This document shows, in pieces, positions 28,848-37,208 of a stretch of DNA of 64,000 nucleotides (positions within the stretch are counted from its first letter, which is position 1; each line of letters begins with the position of its first letter). The DNA lies in contig NZ_JADNQW010000005.1 of assembly GCF_015709455.1 (NCBI RefSeq), positions 1,550,001 to 1,614,000 on the forward strand, in the 5' to 3' direction. Position numbers and translations under genes: made by a program. The DNA is from Methylosinus sp. H3A. Lineage in GTDB: Bacteria; Pseudomonadota; Alphaproteobacteria; Rhizobiales; Beijerinckiaceae. The notes beneath the pieces were generated by a model that was not told the DNA's origin, did not search any database, and worked only from the letters and a program-made list of their open reading frames with translations.

Positions 28848-29893
28848 GCGACATCCTCGTCTCCCGCGCGCGCAATGTCGGCTCTATCTCTCTGAATCGT
28901 CCAAAGGCGCTGAACAGCCTCACGCTCGAGATGATCCGCGACTTTGCGCGCGCGCTCGATTCCTTCGGCGCCGATAGTCAGATCGTCGCGGTCGTCGTGA
29001 CGGGGGAGGGCGCGCGCGGGTTCTGCGCGGGCGGCGACATACGCGCGCTCTATGAGCTGCGCGCCGGAGATCACACGCTCTACGAGACATTCTGGCGCGA
29101 AGAATATGAATTGAACGCGCGCATCGCCTCCTTTCCGAAACCCTATATCGCAGTGATGGACGGAATCGTCATGGGCGGCGGCGTCGGCCTTTCGGCGCAT
29201 GGCGGCGTTCGAATCGTCACGGAGCGCACGCGCCTCGCCATGCCGGAGACCGGCATCGGCTTCATTCCCGATGTCGGAGGCTCGTTTCTGCTCACGCGCA
29301 ATGGCGGCGTCGGGCGCTATATGGCGCTCTCCGGCGAGACGGTCGGGCCACATGACGCGATCTTCGCCGGGCTCGCCGATATTCTCGTCGATTCGGCGTC
29401 TCTTTCGGAGCTGCTGACGCTGTTGCGCGACATCGTCGATGCGGAGGAGGTGACGCCATTGCTGGCGCGCTATGTGAAATCGTCCGGGCTCGGCGCTTTG
29501 TCGCGAAACGAATCGCTGCTGCGCCGTGTCATGGCGCGTTCCAGCGTCGAGCGCATCGTCGCCGCGCTCGAGGCGGATGGCTCGGAGTTCGCGCGCGATG
29601 CGGTGGCGACGATCGTCAAGCGGTCGCCGACCAGCCTGAAGGTCACGCTGCAACTGCTGCGGCGGGCCGCCGATACGGAGAGTCTCGAGGCTTGCCTGCT
29701 TCAGGATTTCCGCACGGCTTGCAATCTTCTTTCGACACATGATCTCTACGAGGGAATTCGCGCCGCGGTCATCGACAAGGATCGCGCGCCGCATTGGTCG
29801 CCCGCGACGCTCGCGGAAGTGGACGACGCTCTGGTCGCGGCGCTGCTCGACGGCGGCGCGGCGCCGAAGCTGGACTTTCGGGCTTGGACATGA
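28844..29893 (+). CDS. 3-hydroxyisobutyryl-CoA hydrolase family protein
   Basis: A 349-residue crotonase-superfamily protein of the longer HIBCH type. GFCAGGDIRALYE, MDGIVMGGGVGLSAHG and the signature MPETGIGFIPDVGGSF with the catalytic Glu/Asp pair are all seen, plus the C-terminal domain that extends plain hydratases. HIBCH removes CoA in valine degradation, so this gene would add a valine step to a leucine operon. A generic enoyl-CoA hydratase is the alternative but the length and motif argue against it. Four-base overlaps with both neighbours. Confidence 0.88.
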   Translation: MSDILVSRARNVGSISLNRPKALNSLTLEMIRDFARALDSFGADSQIVAVVVTGEGARGFCAGGDIRALYELRAGDHTLYETFWREEYELNARIASFPKPYIAVMDGIVMGGGVGLSAHGGVRIVTERTRLAMPETGIGFIPDVGGSFLLTRNGGVGRYMALSGETVGPHDAIFAGLADILVDSASLSELLTLLRDIVDAEEVTPLLARYVKSSGLGALSRNESLLRRVMARSSVERIVAALEADGSEFARDAVATIVKRSPTSLKVTLQLLRRAADTESLEACLLQDFRTACNLLSTHDLYEGIRAAVIDKDRAPHWSPATLAEVDDALVAALLDGGAAPKLDFRAWT

Positions 29894-31089
29894 ATGCGAC
29901 AGAGACCTTCGATCCGGTCGTCATAATCGGCGCCGCGCGCACGCCGATCGGAGGGCTGCTCGGCGAATTGAAGGATGTCGTGGCGCCGAGGCTCGGCGCG
30001 GCGGCGATCCGCGCCGCCGTCGCGCGCGCCGACACCCCGACCGATCAAATCGACGATGTGCTCATGGGCTGCGTGCTTTCCGCTGGCCTCGGCCAGGCGC
30101 CGGCGCGCCAGGCTTCGCTCGCTGCAGGGTTGCCGGAGGCGGCGGGTTGCGTGACGATCAATAAAATGTGCGGCTCGGGCATGAAGGCGATTCAGCTCGC
30201 GCATGATCAATTGCTCGCGGGCAGCTCGCACGCCGTCGTCGCCGGCGGCATGGAGAGCATGAGCAACGCGCCCTATCTGCTCGCGCGCGTGCGCGCCGGC
30301 TATCGCATGGGTCACAAGACGCTCGTCGATCACATGTTTCTCGACGGCCTCGAGGACGCCTATGACAAGGGCCGCCTGATGGGGGAGTTCGCCGAGGATT
30401 GCGCGACGTCGCATCAATTCACGCGCAAGATGCAGGACGAATATGCGATCCTCTCGCTGATGCGCGCGCAACGGGCGGCGGAGCAAGGCGATTTCGATTG
30501 GGAGATCGCGCCTGTCGAGACGCAGGGTCGCGAAGCGAAGGCGACGGTCGCGCGCGACGAATTGCCGGCGAAGGCAAAGCTCGAGCAGATCGCGAAATTG
30601 AAGCCGGCCTTTCGCGAGGGCGGCACGGTGACTGCGGCCAATTCCAGCGCCATTTCCGACGGCGCCGCCGCGCTCGTGCTGATGCGGCGCGGCCGCGCCG
30701 AGCGCGCCGGCCTCGCGCCGCTCGCGATCATTCGCGCCCATGCGACGCACGCCGGGCCGCCCAATCTGTTTCCGACGGCCCCGATCTCGGCCATGCGCAA
30801 GCTCGCGGAGCGCGTCGGCTGGCCGCTCGCGAGCGTCGATCTCTTCGAGATCAACGAGGCCTTCGCCGTCGTCGTGATGGCGGCGATGCGGGAGCTCGAT
30901 CTGCCGACGGAAAAGGTCAATGTGCATGGCGGGGCCTGCGCGCTCGGCCATCCGATCGGCGCCTCGGGCGCGCGCATCGTCGTCACGCTGCTCGCGGCTC
31001 TACGAAAATACGGGTTGCGGCGCGGCGTCGCCGCGCTCTGCATCGGCGGCGGCGAGGCGACGGCGCTCGCGATCGAAATTGTGAGCTGA
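29890..31089 (+). CDS. acetyl-CoA acetyltransferase (thiolase)
   Basis: A 399-residue thiolase. The acylated cysteine lies in NKMCGSGMKAI (about residue 96). The C-terminal catalytic His and Cys lie in GGACALGHPIGASGAR and ALCIGGGEATAL. The opening VIIGAARTPIGGLLGEL is typical of biosynthetic or degradative acetoacetyl-CoA thiolases. In this context it would cleave acetoacetyl-CoA arising from acetoacetate, although no CoA transferase is present nearby. MNATETFDPV is the start because its ATG overlaps the previous stop by four bases. It ends three bases before a convergent dehydrogenase gene. Confidence 0.93.
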   Translation: MNATETFDPVVIIGAARTPIGGLLGELKDVVAPRLGAAAIRAAVARADTPTDQIDDVLMGCVLSAGLGQAPARQASLAAGLPEAAGCVTINKMCGSGMKAIQLAHDQLLAGSSHAVVAGGMESMSNAPYLLARVRAGYRMGHKTLVDHMFLDGLEDAYDKGRLMGEFAEDCATSHQFTRKMQDEYAILSLMRAQRAAEQGDFDWEIAPVETQGREAKATVARDELPAKAKLEQIAKLKPAFREGGTVTAANSSAISDGAAALVLMRRGRAERAGLAPLAIIRAHATHAGPPNLFPTAPISAMRKLAERVGWPLASVDLFEINEAFAVVVMAAMRELDLPTEKVNVHGGACALGHPIGASGARIVVTLLAALRKYGLRRGVAALCIGGGEATALAIEIVS

Positions 31090-31092
31090 AGC

Positions 31093-32220
31093 TCAGCGCC
31101 AGCGCTGCGTCGCCATCATCTTGCGCAGCCGCTCCTGCACGAGAGAGGTTGCGGCGTCGCGCAGCGAGACGCGCAGGGCGGCGGCGCGCGCGATGATCTC
31201 CTGCATATTGCGGGAGATCTTTTCTTCGATGGCCGCGAAGGCGGCTTTCTCGTCGCCGCCGGCATATTCCACAGAGGCGCAGATGACGCCGCCGGCGTTG
31301 GCGATGAAATCGGGCGCGCTGACGATTCCGCGCTCGAACACGAGTCGCTCCGCTTCGGCCGTCGCCGGAATATTGGCGCCTTGCACGATGAGCTTGCATT
31401 GCAGCCGCCCGACATTATCGGCGCGCAGCACATCCGGCCGCGCGGCGGGAATGAAAATGTCGCACGCCGCGGAGAGCAGCGCATCGGGCGCCAGCGCCTC
31501 GCCGCGTTCATGGCTCGCGACGCTGCGGCCTTCTCGACGCACTTGCGTCAGCGCTTCTATGTCGAGGCCCGAGGCGTCATAGATCGCGCCGCGGCTGTCC
31601 GAAGCGCCAACGAGGATCGCGCCCTTGCGCGCGAGGAAGCGCGCCGCATGTCGTCCGACGGCGCCGAAGCCCTCGACGACGACGCGCGCCCCTTCGAGCT
31701 TCAGCCCGGCGAAAGGCGCGGCTGCTTCGGCTGCAATGGCGACGCCATAGCCCGTCGCGCCGATCTCGTCGAGCGGAACGCCGCCGAGCTCGGCCGGCAG
31801 TCCGACAGCGCGGCCGATCTCGTCGTGAACATAGGCCATGCATGTCTCATTCGTGCCCATGTCCGGGCCGGGAATATAGTCGGTCAAAGGCTGGATCGCC
31901 TTGGCGAAGGCGCGAATGAGCTGTTCCTTCTCGTGGGGCGGCATGAGGGGATCGCCGAAGATGACGGATTTGCCGCCGCCGTGACGCAGGCCGCAGGCGG
32001 CGTTCTTCAATGTCATCGCACGGGCGAGCCGGAAGCATTCCTCGACAGTGACGTCGGGGGCCATACGCACGCCGCCTATGGCGGGGCCGGCGGCGACATT
32101 GTCGATGACGACGATCGCCTCGAGTCCGACGCCGGGCGTGCTCACATAGACGATCTTCGCCGGGCCGAATTCGTCGACGAAGGCGAAGGCGTCCGATTTG
32201 AACGACGCAGACATGAACAT
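31093..32220 (-). CDS. Leu/Glu/Phe/Val family amino-acid dehydrogenase
   Basis: A 375-residue oxidative deaminase. The catalytic Lys lies in LRHGGGKSVIFGDP and the catalytic Asp in YIPGPDMGTNE, and the Rossmann motif VVVEGFGAVGRHAARFL is present. Short length and the GGGKSVI block fit leucine/valine/phenylalanine dehydrogenases better than glutamate dehydrogenase. It lies between the leucine operon and the branched-chain 2-oxoacid dehydrogenase genes, on the opposite strand, so deamination of branched-chain amino acids to 2-oxoacids is the likely job. An internal Met three residues in is an equally possible start. Confidence 0.88.
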   Translation of the reverse strand: MFMSASFKSDAFAFVDEFGPAKIVYVSTPGVGLEAIVVIDNVAAGPAIGGVRMAPDVTVEECFRLARAMTLKNAACGLRHGGGKSVIFGDPLMPPHEKEQLIRAFAKAIQPLTDYIPGPDMGTNETCMAYVHDEIGRAVGLPAELGGVPLDEIGATGYGVAIAAEAAAPFAGLKLEGARVVVEGFGAVGRHAARFLARKGAILVGASDSRGAIYDASGLDIEALTQVRREGRSVASHERGEALAPDALLSAACDIFIPAARPDVLRADNVGRLQCKLIVQGANIPATAEAERLVFERGIVSAPDFIANAGGVICASVEYAGGDEKAAFAAIEEKISRNMQEIIARAAALRVSLRDAATSLVQERLRKMMATQRWR

Positions 32221-32281
32221 GAACTGGGCGCGGAGAGCGCTCGTTCAAGCGCGGCCGTCGTTCGACAGCAAAAAAATCCCC

Positions 32282-32326
32282 TAAGGCGATGAAAAGCGCG
32301 ATTCGGCGCCTTACGTCACTCTGACG
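32282..32326. promoter_or_regulatory. two inverted repeats upstream of the E1 alpha gene
   Basis: A 7-bp inverted repeat TAAGGCG (32282-32288) and CGCCTTA (32307-32313) adjoins a shorter one, CGTCA-CTC-TGACG (32314-32326), ending 17 bases before the E1 alpha ATG. They lie in the interval shared with the divergent dehydrogenase gene, so they could be operators for both. No known regulator motif is recognised. Confidence 0.3.
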
Positions 32327-32343
32327 AAGCTCGAGGCAGGCCC

Positions 32344-33429
32344 ATGAATCTCGGCGTCTCCTTCCAGATCGACTTTCTCCGTTTCCTCTGCGCCGAAGGC
32401 GAGCTCGATGCTTCGACCCCGCGCGAAGCGATAGACGCAGAGCTGCTGCTCGGTCTCTATCGCGCTATGGCGCGCACGCGCGCCCATGACGGCAAAGCGA
32501 TCGCTCTGCAGCGCACCGGTAAGCTCGGCACTTTCGCCTCTTCGCTGGGGCAGGAGGCGATCGGCGTCGGCGTAGCCTCGGCCATGCGCGTCGAGGATGT
32601 GCTCGCGCCGTCCTATCGCGACCATGGCGCGCAATTGCTGCGCGGCATGACGATGGTGGAAAATCTGGTCTATTGGGGCGGCGACGAGCGCGGCAGCGAC
32701 TATGCCGTCCCACGAAACGATTTTCCGATCTGCGTTCCTGTCGGCACGCAGGTCGCGCATGCGGCCGGCGCGGCATATGCTTTCAAGCTGCGCGGCGAGG
32801 CGCGCGTCGCGGTCGCCATTCTCGGCGATGGCGGCGCCTCGACGGGCGATTTCTATTCGGCCTTGAACATGGCCGGCGTCTGGCGCGTTCCGCTCGTCGT
32901 CGTCATCAACAATAATCAATGGGCCATCTCGACCCCGCGCGCGCTGGAATCGGCCACAGCGACGCTCGCGCAAAAGGCGGTGGCGGCCGGCGTCGAAGGA
33001 CATCAGGTCGACGGCAATGATGTGATCGCCATGCGTCACGTCGCGCGGCTCGCCATAGAGAAGGCGCGCGCCGGCGGCGGGCCGACGCTGATCGAGGCGC
33101 TGAGCTATAGGCTCGGCGATCATACGACGGCCGATGATGCGACGCGCTATCGCGATCCGGAAATCGTGCGGCGCGAGGCGGCCAAGGAGCCGATCGGCCG
33201 GCTGCGCAAATATCTCACCGCGCGGGAGCTGTGGAGCGAGGAGCAGGAGAAGCGCCTCGCGAAAGACTGCGCGGAGGAGGTCGAGCGCGCGGTCGCGGCC
33301 TATCTGGCGACGCCGCCGCAGAATTTCTCGGCGATGTTCGATCATCTCTTCGCGCGTCTGCCGGAGTCGATGCGCGATCAATATGAGGAGGCGCGGCGCT
33401 TTGCTCCCGAGGGAGGCGGTCATGGCTGA
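32344..33429 (+). CDS. branched-chain 2-oxoacid dehydrogenase E1 alpha
   Basis: A 361-residue thiamine-diphosphate enzyme subunit. The ThDP motif GDGGASTGDFYSALNMAG...NNNQWAIS is intact, and the phosphorylation-loop region RLGDHTTADDATRYRD is present. With E1 beta it decarboxylates 2-oxoacids from leucine, isoleucine and valine. Pyruvate dehydrogenase E1 alpha is the alternative reading, but the neighbouring leucine operon and the sequence SYRLGDHTTADDA favour the branched-chain type. First gene of the E1alpha-E1beta-E2 operon; it overlaps E1 beta by eight bases. Confidence 0.9.
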   Translation: MNLGVSFQIDFLRFLCAEGELDASTPREAIDAELLLGLYRAMARTRAHDGKAIALQRTGKLGTFASSLGQEAIGVGVASAMRVEDVLAPSYRDHGAQLLRGMTMVENLVYWGGDERGSDYAVPRNDFPICVPVGTQVAHAAGAAYAFKLRGEARVAVAILGDGGASTGDFYSALNMAGVWRVPLVVVINNNQWAISTPRALESATATLAQKAVAAGVEGHQVDGNDVIAMRHVARLAIEKARAGGGPTLIEALSYRLGDHTTADDATRYRDPEIVRREAAKEPIGRLRKYLTARELWSEEQEKRLAKDCAEEVERAVAAYLATPPQNFSAMFDHLFARLPESMRDQYEEARRFAPEGGGHG

Positions 33430-34402
33430 GCTCACACTCGTCGAAGCCGTCAATCGCGCGCTGGCGCATGAGCTCGAGCGTGATCCAGACGTGCTGCTTC
33501 TCGGCGAGGACATAGGCGTCAATGGCGGCGTGTTTCGCGCGACGCTCGGCTTGCAGCAGCGCTTTGGCGCCGCGCGCGTCATCGACACGCCGCTCGCGGA
33601 GGCGGCCATCGCCGGCGTCGCCGTCGGCATGGCGGCGATGGGGCTGAAGCCGGTGATGGAGATACAATTCAGCGGCTTCATCTATCCGGCGATGGATCAG
33701 CTCATCAATCACGCGTCTCGCCTGCGCAATCGCACGCGCGGGCGGCTCACCTGTCCCATGGTGCTGCGCGCGCCAAATGGCGCCGGCATTCATGCGCCGG
33801 AACATCATTCCGAAAGTCCCGAGGCCATGCTCGCGCATGTTCCGGGCCTGCGCGTCGTCATCCCCTCTTCGCCGGCGCGCGCCTATGGCCTGCTGCTCGC
33901 GGCGATCCGCGATCCCGATCCTGTCGTCTTCCTCGAGCCGACGCGGCTCTATCGCTTGTTCAAGCAGGAGGTGATCGACGATGGCGAGAGCCTGCCGCTC
34001 GACACATGTTTCGTCTCGCGCGAGGGGCGCGACGTCACGCTCGTCGCCTGGGGCGGCATGCTGCATGAGGCGCTCGCCGCGGCGGACCGTCTCGCGGAAG
34101 AGGGCGTGCTCTGCGAGGTCATAGACGTCGCGACGCTGAAGCCGCTCGACGCCGAGACGATCCTGGGCTCGGTGGAAAAGACCGGCCGCTGCGTCATCGT
34201 GCAGGAAGCGGCGCGCACGGCCGGCTTCGGCGCGGAGATCGCCGCGATCGTCGCCGAGCGCGGGCTCTATTCGCTGCAAGCGCCGGTGCGTCGCGTCGCG
34301 GGCTATGACGTCGTCATGCCGCTGGCGCGGCTCGAGGGACAATATCTGCCGAGCGTCGCGCGCATCGCCGACGCCGTGCGCAAGACGATGGAGGCGGCAT
34401 GA
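33422..34402 (+). CDS. branched-chain 2-oxoacid dehydrogenase E1 beta
   Basis: A 326-residue subunit of the transketolase-like type. It opens MAELTLVEAVNRALAHELER, then LLGEDIGVNGGVFRAT and DTPLAEAAIAGVAVGMA. The ThDP/E1alpha interface block MEIQFSGFIYPAMDQLINHA and the C-terminal CVIVQEAARTAGFGAEIAA follow. It forms a heterotetramer with E1 alpha. The ATG at 33422 sits within the end of the E1 alpha gene, and the stop overlaps the E2 start by four bases. Confidence 0.93.
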   Translation: MAELTLVEAVNRALAHELERDPDVLLLGEDIGVNGGVFRATLGLQQRFGAARVIDTPLAEAAIAGVAVGMAAMGLKPVMEIQFSGFIYPAMDQLINHASRLRNRTRGRLTCPMVLRAPNGAGIHAPEHHSESPEAMLAHVPGLRVVIPSSPARAYGLLLAAIRDPDPVVFLEPTRLYRLFKQEVIDDGESLPLDTCFVSREGRDVTLVAWGGMLHEALAAADRLAEEGVLCEVIDVATLKPLDAETILGSVEKTGRCVIVQEAARTAGFGAEIAAIVAERGLYSLQAPVRRVAGYDVVMPLARLEGQYLPSVARIADAVRKTMEAA

Positions 34403-35523
34403 GCGTCTTCAAGCTTCCCGATCTCGGCGAAGGCCTGCAAGAGGCCGAGCTGGTGCAATGGCATGTCGCGCCCGGCGAGGAGGTCGCGGTCGATCAGCCG
34501 CTCGTCTCCGTCGAGACGGCCAAGGCGGTGGTCGAAATTCCCTCGCCGCAAGCCGGGCGCATCGAGAAACTTTTCGCGAAGGCGGGCGAGATCATTCGCA
34601 TCGGCGGCCCGCTCATTGCGTTTGTCGGCGAAGGCGAGACGCGCGACGCGGGCCGTGAGGACAAGGGAACCGTCGTCGGCGCCATGGAGACGAGCGGCCG
34701 CGTGCTGCAGGAAGGCGCGGCGCCGCTCGGGCGCAATGGCGCCGGCTTGCGCGCGACGCCGGCGGTGCGCGCGCTGGCGCGGCGGCTCGAGGTCGATCTC
34801 ACGATGGTGACGCCGTCGGGCGCCGATGGCGTCATCACCGCGGGCGATGTGCAGCGCGTGGCGCGCATATTGTCGGAGGCCGCGCCGGCCGAGCCGCTGC
34901 GCGGCTTTCGTCGCGCCATGGCGCAGAATATGGCGCTCGCCCAGGCCGAGGTCGCGGCGGCCACTGTCGTCGACGACGCCGACATAGAGGCCTGGCCACA
35001 AGGAACGGATACGACGCTGCGCCTCGTCCGCGCGCTCGTCGCCGGCTGCCGCGTCGAGCCGGGGCTCAACGCCTGGTTCGAATCCCATGCGCTGGCGCGG
35101 CGCGTGCTGAAGAAGATCGATCTCGGCATCGCCGTCGATTCGGTCGAGGGCGGGCTGTTCGTGCCCGTGCTGCGCAATGTCGCGGAGCGCGATTCGGCGG
35201 ATTTGCGCGCCGGGCTGAACAAGATGCGCGCCGACATAGACGCGCGCCGCATTCCGCCCGACGAATTGCGCGGCGCGACATTCACCCTCTCCAATTTCGG
35301 CATGATCGCCGGGCGCTACGCCGCGCCGGTGGTGCTGCCGCCGACCGTCGCCATTCTCGGCGCCGGCCGCATACGCCGCGAGATCGTCGCCGATGACGAG
35401 GGCCGGCCCGTCGCGCGGCGCATTCTGCCGCTGAGCCTCACTTTCGATCATCGCGTCGTCACCGGCGGCGAGGCGGCGCGCTTCCTCGGCGCCGTGATCG
35501 CCGATCTCGGCGGCGCCGTCTGA
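34399..35523 (+). CDS. branched-chain 2-oxoacid dehydrogenase E2 (dihydrolipoamide acyltransferase)
   Basis: A 374-residue acyltransferase. The lipoyl domain has the modified Lys42 in VSVETAKAVVEIPSP. A peripheral-subunit-binding domain follows around residue 115-150 (ATPAVRALARRLEVDLTMV). The catalytic domain ends SLTFDHRVVTGGEAARFL with the active-site His and a downstream Asp-like region. A single lipoyl domain and compact length are normal for branched-chain E2. E3 (lipoamide dehydrogenase) is not encoded nearby and must be shared. Last gene of the operon. Confidence 0.92.
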   Translation: MSVFKLPDLGEGLQEAELVQWHVAPGEEVAVDQPLVSVETAKAVVEIPSPQAGRIEKLFAKAGEIIRIGGPLIAFVGEGETRDAGREDKGTVVGAMETSGRVLQEGAAPLGRNGAGLRATPAVRALARRLEVDLTMVTPSGADGVITAGDVQRVARILSEAAPAEPLRGFRRAMAQNMALAQAEVAAATVVDDADIEAWPQGTDTTLRLVRALVAGCRVEPGLNAWFESHALARRVLKKIDLGIAVDSVEGGLFVPVLRNVAERDSADLRAGLNKMRADIDARRIPPDELRGATFTLSNFGMIAGRYAAPVVLPPTVAILGAGRIRREIVADDEGRPVARRILPLSLTFDHRVVTGGEAARFLGAVIADLGGAV

Positions 35524-35603
35524 GCGACCGCTTGAAGGCGGAGCCGCCGACGCCATATGCGGCGCTCATCGTCCAAAGGCTGGGGCGGGCGGGAAGGCGC
35601 ATC

Positions 35604-35948
35604 ATGGCGACGCGGCGCATCTCTCACATCCCCGATTGGGGCAGTCTCGGCATCGCGGCGGCCTTGCTGCTGGCGCCCTGGATTCTCCACTATGCGAGCT
35701 GGATGGCGACGCTGGCGACGAGCTTCTCGGCGGCCATTCTCGTCCTGCTCTCGGCCGTCGCTTTCGCCGAGCTCGACGACAGCGAGGCGCCCGAATATCT
35801 CATCGTCGGCGCTTGGCTCTTGGTCTCGCCCTGGATTCTCGGCTTCTGGTCCGACTCGCGGGCGCTTCTCGTCCATCTGCTGTTCGGCGGCGTGCTTCTC
35901 GCCTATGCCGCCTGGCAAATCTGGGGCGTCTCCGCATCCCGCCGCTGA
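35604..35948 (+). CDS. SPW-repeat integral membrane protein
   Basis: A 114-residue membrane protein with four likely transmembrane helices in two similar halves, each ending in a Ser/Ala-Pro-Trp-Ile motif: LLLAPWILHYASW and LLVSPWILGFW. This is the SPW repeat, a small family of unknown function frequent in Hyphomicrobiales. The ATG at 35604 has GGAAGG six to eight bases upstream; the frame is open 24 codons further with no such site. It starts 80 bases after the E2 gene, probably as a separate unit. Confidence 0.83.
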   Translation: MATRRISHIPDWGSLGIAAALLLAPWILHYASWMATLATSFSAAILVLLSAVAFAELDDSEAPEYLIVGAWLLVSPWILGFWSDSRALLVHLLFGGVLLAYAAWQIWGVSASRR

Positions 35949-36291
35949 GCGGGAGCGAGGCCGAGCCGAACCGAAAAGCCAGCCATTTCCGCGCGGCGTC
36001 GCCTTCGCCGTGTCGTGTGGGCGAATTGATAGCATTTGAATAGATTTGTAGTATATGAAGCCAATAAATGAGTAGAGTTTTCTATTATTTCGCGGCAGAC
36101 TGTAGAAAAGGGCCACGAGCCAGCCCCACGCAGGCCCCCATAAGGCACTGAAATTTAATGTCTATCGTAAATGGCCGGCGCCTTCGTGCGGCGCATAAGT
36201 ACATGTCCTAATTTTGGATTTTGCCGGCGTCAAGTATTGACGGATCAGCGCGGCCTGTCGTAATCCGGCCGACAAGGGAGATCAGGTGCAG
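35949..36291. other. AT-rich intergenic stretch
   Basis: After the SPW gene comes a gap in which 36020-36110 is much richer in A and T than the surrounding sequence, with runs such as AATTGATAGCATTTGAATAG and TATTATTTCG. No open frame with a ribosome-binding site was found in this part. It may carry a promoter for the genes to the right or be a remnant of foreign DNA. A short GC-rich palindrome, GGCGCC with a following GGCGC, lies near 36178-36196. Confidence 0.5.
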
Positions 36292-36420
36292 ATGACATCG
36301 ATCGATCAATTTTATCTCCACGCGCATTCGATCAATTTGAAGCGTTTCTTTCGGCTTCTCGTTTTTGCCGATCCGCTTTCCCCATTCGCCGACAGCCGGG
36401 CGGCGTTTGCCGTCGACTGA
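36292..36420 (+). CDS. possible small protein, 42 residues
   Basis: An ATG at 36292 follows GGGAG and opens a 42-codon frame ending at TGA 36420, 55 bases before the next gene. The product begins MTSIDQFYLHAHSINLKRFF and has a short aromatic, hydrophobic centre followed by a charged tail. No family is recognised. The frame lies in a long gap and reads less Arg-rich than chance frames in this genome, but conservation has not been shown, so this is a weak call. Confidence 0.3.
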   Translation: MTSIDQFYLHAHSINLKRFFRLLVFADPLSPFADSRAAFAVD

Positions 36421-36475
36421 CCGCCTCGTCGATCGAACTGTAACGAGTTTGCGTAACGCGTAAGGAGCTCTCCTC

Positions 36476-36988
36476 ATGATTACCGTGTCGCAATGCGCGG
36501 CCCAGGCGGGCCTGGCTTCCAACGAGCTGGTGCTGGGCGCCATTCCCTCTCCCGAGCATGACGCGCTCCTCGAGAGCTATCTGCTCAACGGCCATCGCGG
36601 CCTCGGCGCCGTGCGCGCCATGATCGTCGCCGATCTGCGCGGCTTCCTCGACCTCGGCGTGACGGCGCGCGCCTCCGATCTGCTGATCGTGCTTCGGCTG
36701 CTGCTCACCGCCCATCCGGAGGCCGGCCTCGCCGTTCGTCCGCGGGCCGCCGAGCGGGAGGAGGTCTTCGAGGCGGCGCTGCTCGGCCATTATTTCGACG
36801 CCCGCCGCAGCCGAGCCCCTTCGGGCGGGGCTTTGCGCGAGCCGGGAGTGGTGCTGTCCTTCTCACGCGAGGGCCGCCGCGCCGAGCGCCGCGCGGCGCG
36901 GGGCGAATCGCCGGAGTCCCTTTGTGGCGGCGATCCGATCATCGCCCGCTTCGGCTCGCGCCTGACCTATCTGAGGGGCGAGCGCTAG
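36476..36988 (+). CDS. conserved-looking hypothetical protein, 170 residues
   Basis: I do not recognise a named family. The first 85 residues are compact and helical (MITVSQCAAQAGLASNELVL, then AVRAMIVADLRGFLDLG, then ASDLLIVLRLLL) and resemble hypothetical proteins I associate with Hyphomicrobiales. The C-terminal half is basic and probably disordered (SREGRRAERRAARGESPE). There is no signal peptide or membrane segment. AAGGAG lies about eight bases before the ATG. It is a single gene followed by a strong hairpin. Confidence 0.75.
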   Translation: MITVSQCAAQAGLASNELVLGAIPSPEHDALLESYLLNGHRGLGAVRAMIVADLRGFLDLGVTARASDLLIVLRLLLTAHPEAGLAVRPRAAEREEVFEAALLGHYFDARRSRAPSGGALREPGVVLSFSREGRRAERRAARGESPESLCGGDPIIARFGSRLTYLRGER

Positions 36989-37014
36989 CGCGCTTTCCGA
37001 TCGGTCATAGCAAC

Positions 37015-37038
37015 GCCCCGGACCCAGAGGTCCGGGGC
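37015..37038 (+). terminator. hairpin after the 170-residue hypothetical gene
   Basis: A perfect 10-bp stem, GCCCCGGACC (37015-37024) and GGTCCGGGGC (37029-37038), with a four-base loop, 27 bases after the stop codon. The following bases are only weakly T-rich, so it may act as a pause or protective 3' end as well as a terminator. Confidence 0.65.
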
Positions 37039-37208
37039 CTATTGCCAATCGGCGCGTCGCATAGGATCATCCCGGCCCGACAGCGCCTGTCGAGGCGCAG
37101 AACCGCCCGAGGGGGTCGGACCCGTTTCTCTATGCGACCGAGCGCCTTTTTCGATTTCGACTTTTCAGGCGATGGCCTCTCCGGGCCATGGAGTGGCGGA
37201 GCGCGCGT

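Noticed and set aside
25822..28923. Open frame of over 1000 codons on the minus strand opposite the leucine operon
   Set aside because: It is antisense to five well-supported genes, is extremely Arg-rich, and has no recognisable domain. Long antisense frames are expected at this GC content.
35078..35095. GGTTCGAATCC-like sequence suggesting a tRNA T-arm
   Set aside because: It lies inside the E2 acyltransferase gene, and no acceptor stem or anticodon arm can be folded around it.
35903..36148. 81-codon minus-strand frame across the AT-rich stretch
   Set aside because: Contains a run of Arg codons, overlaps the end of the SPW gene and has no start signal.
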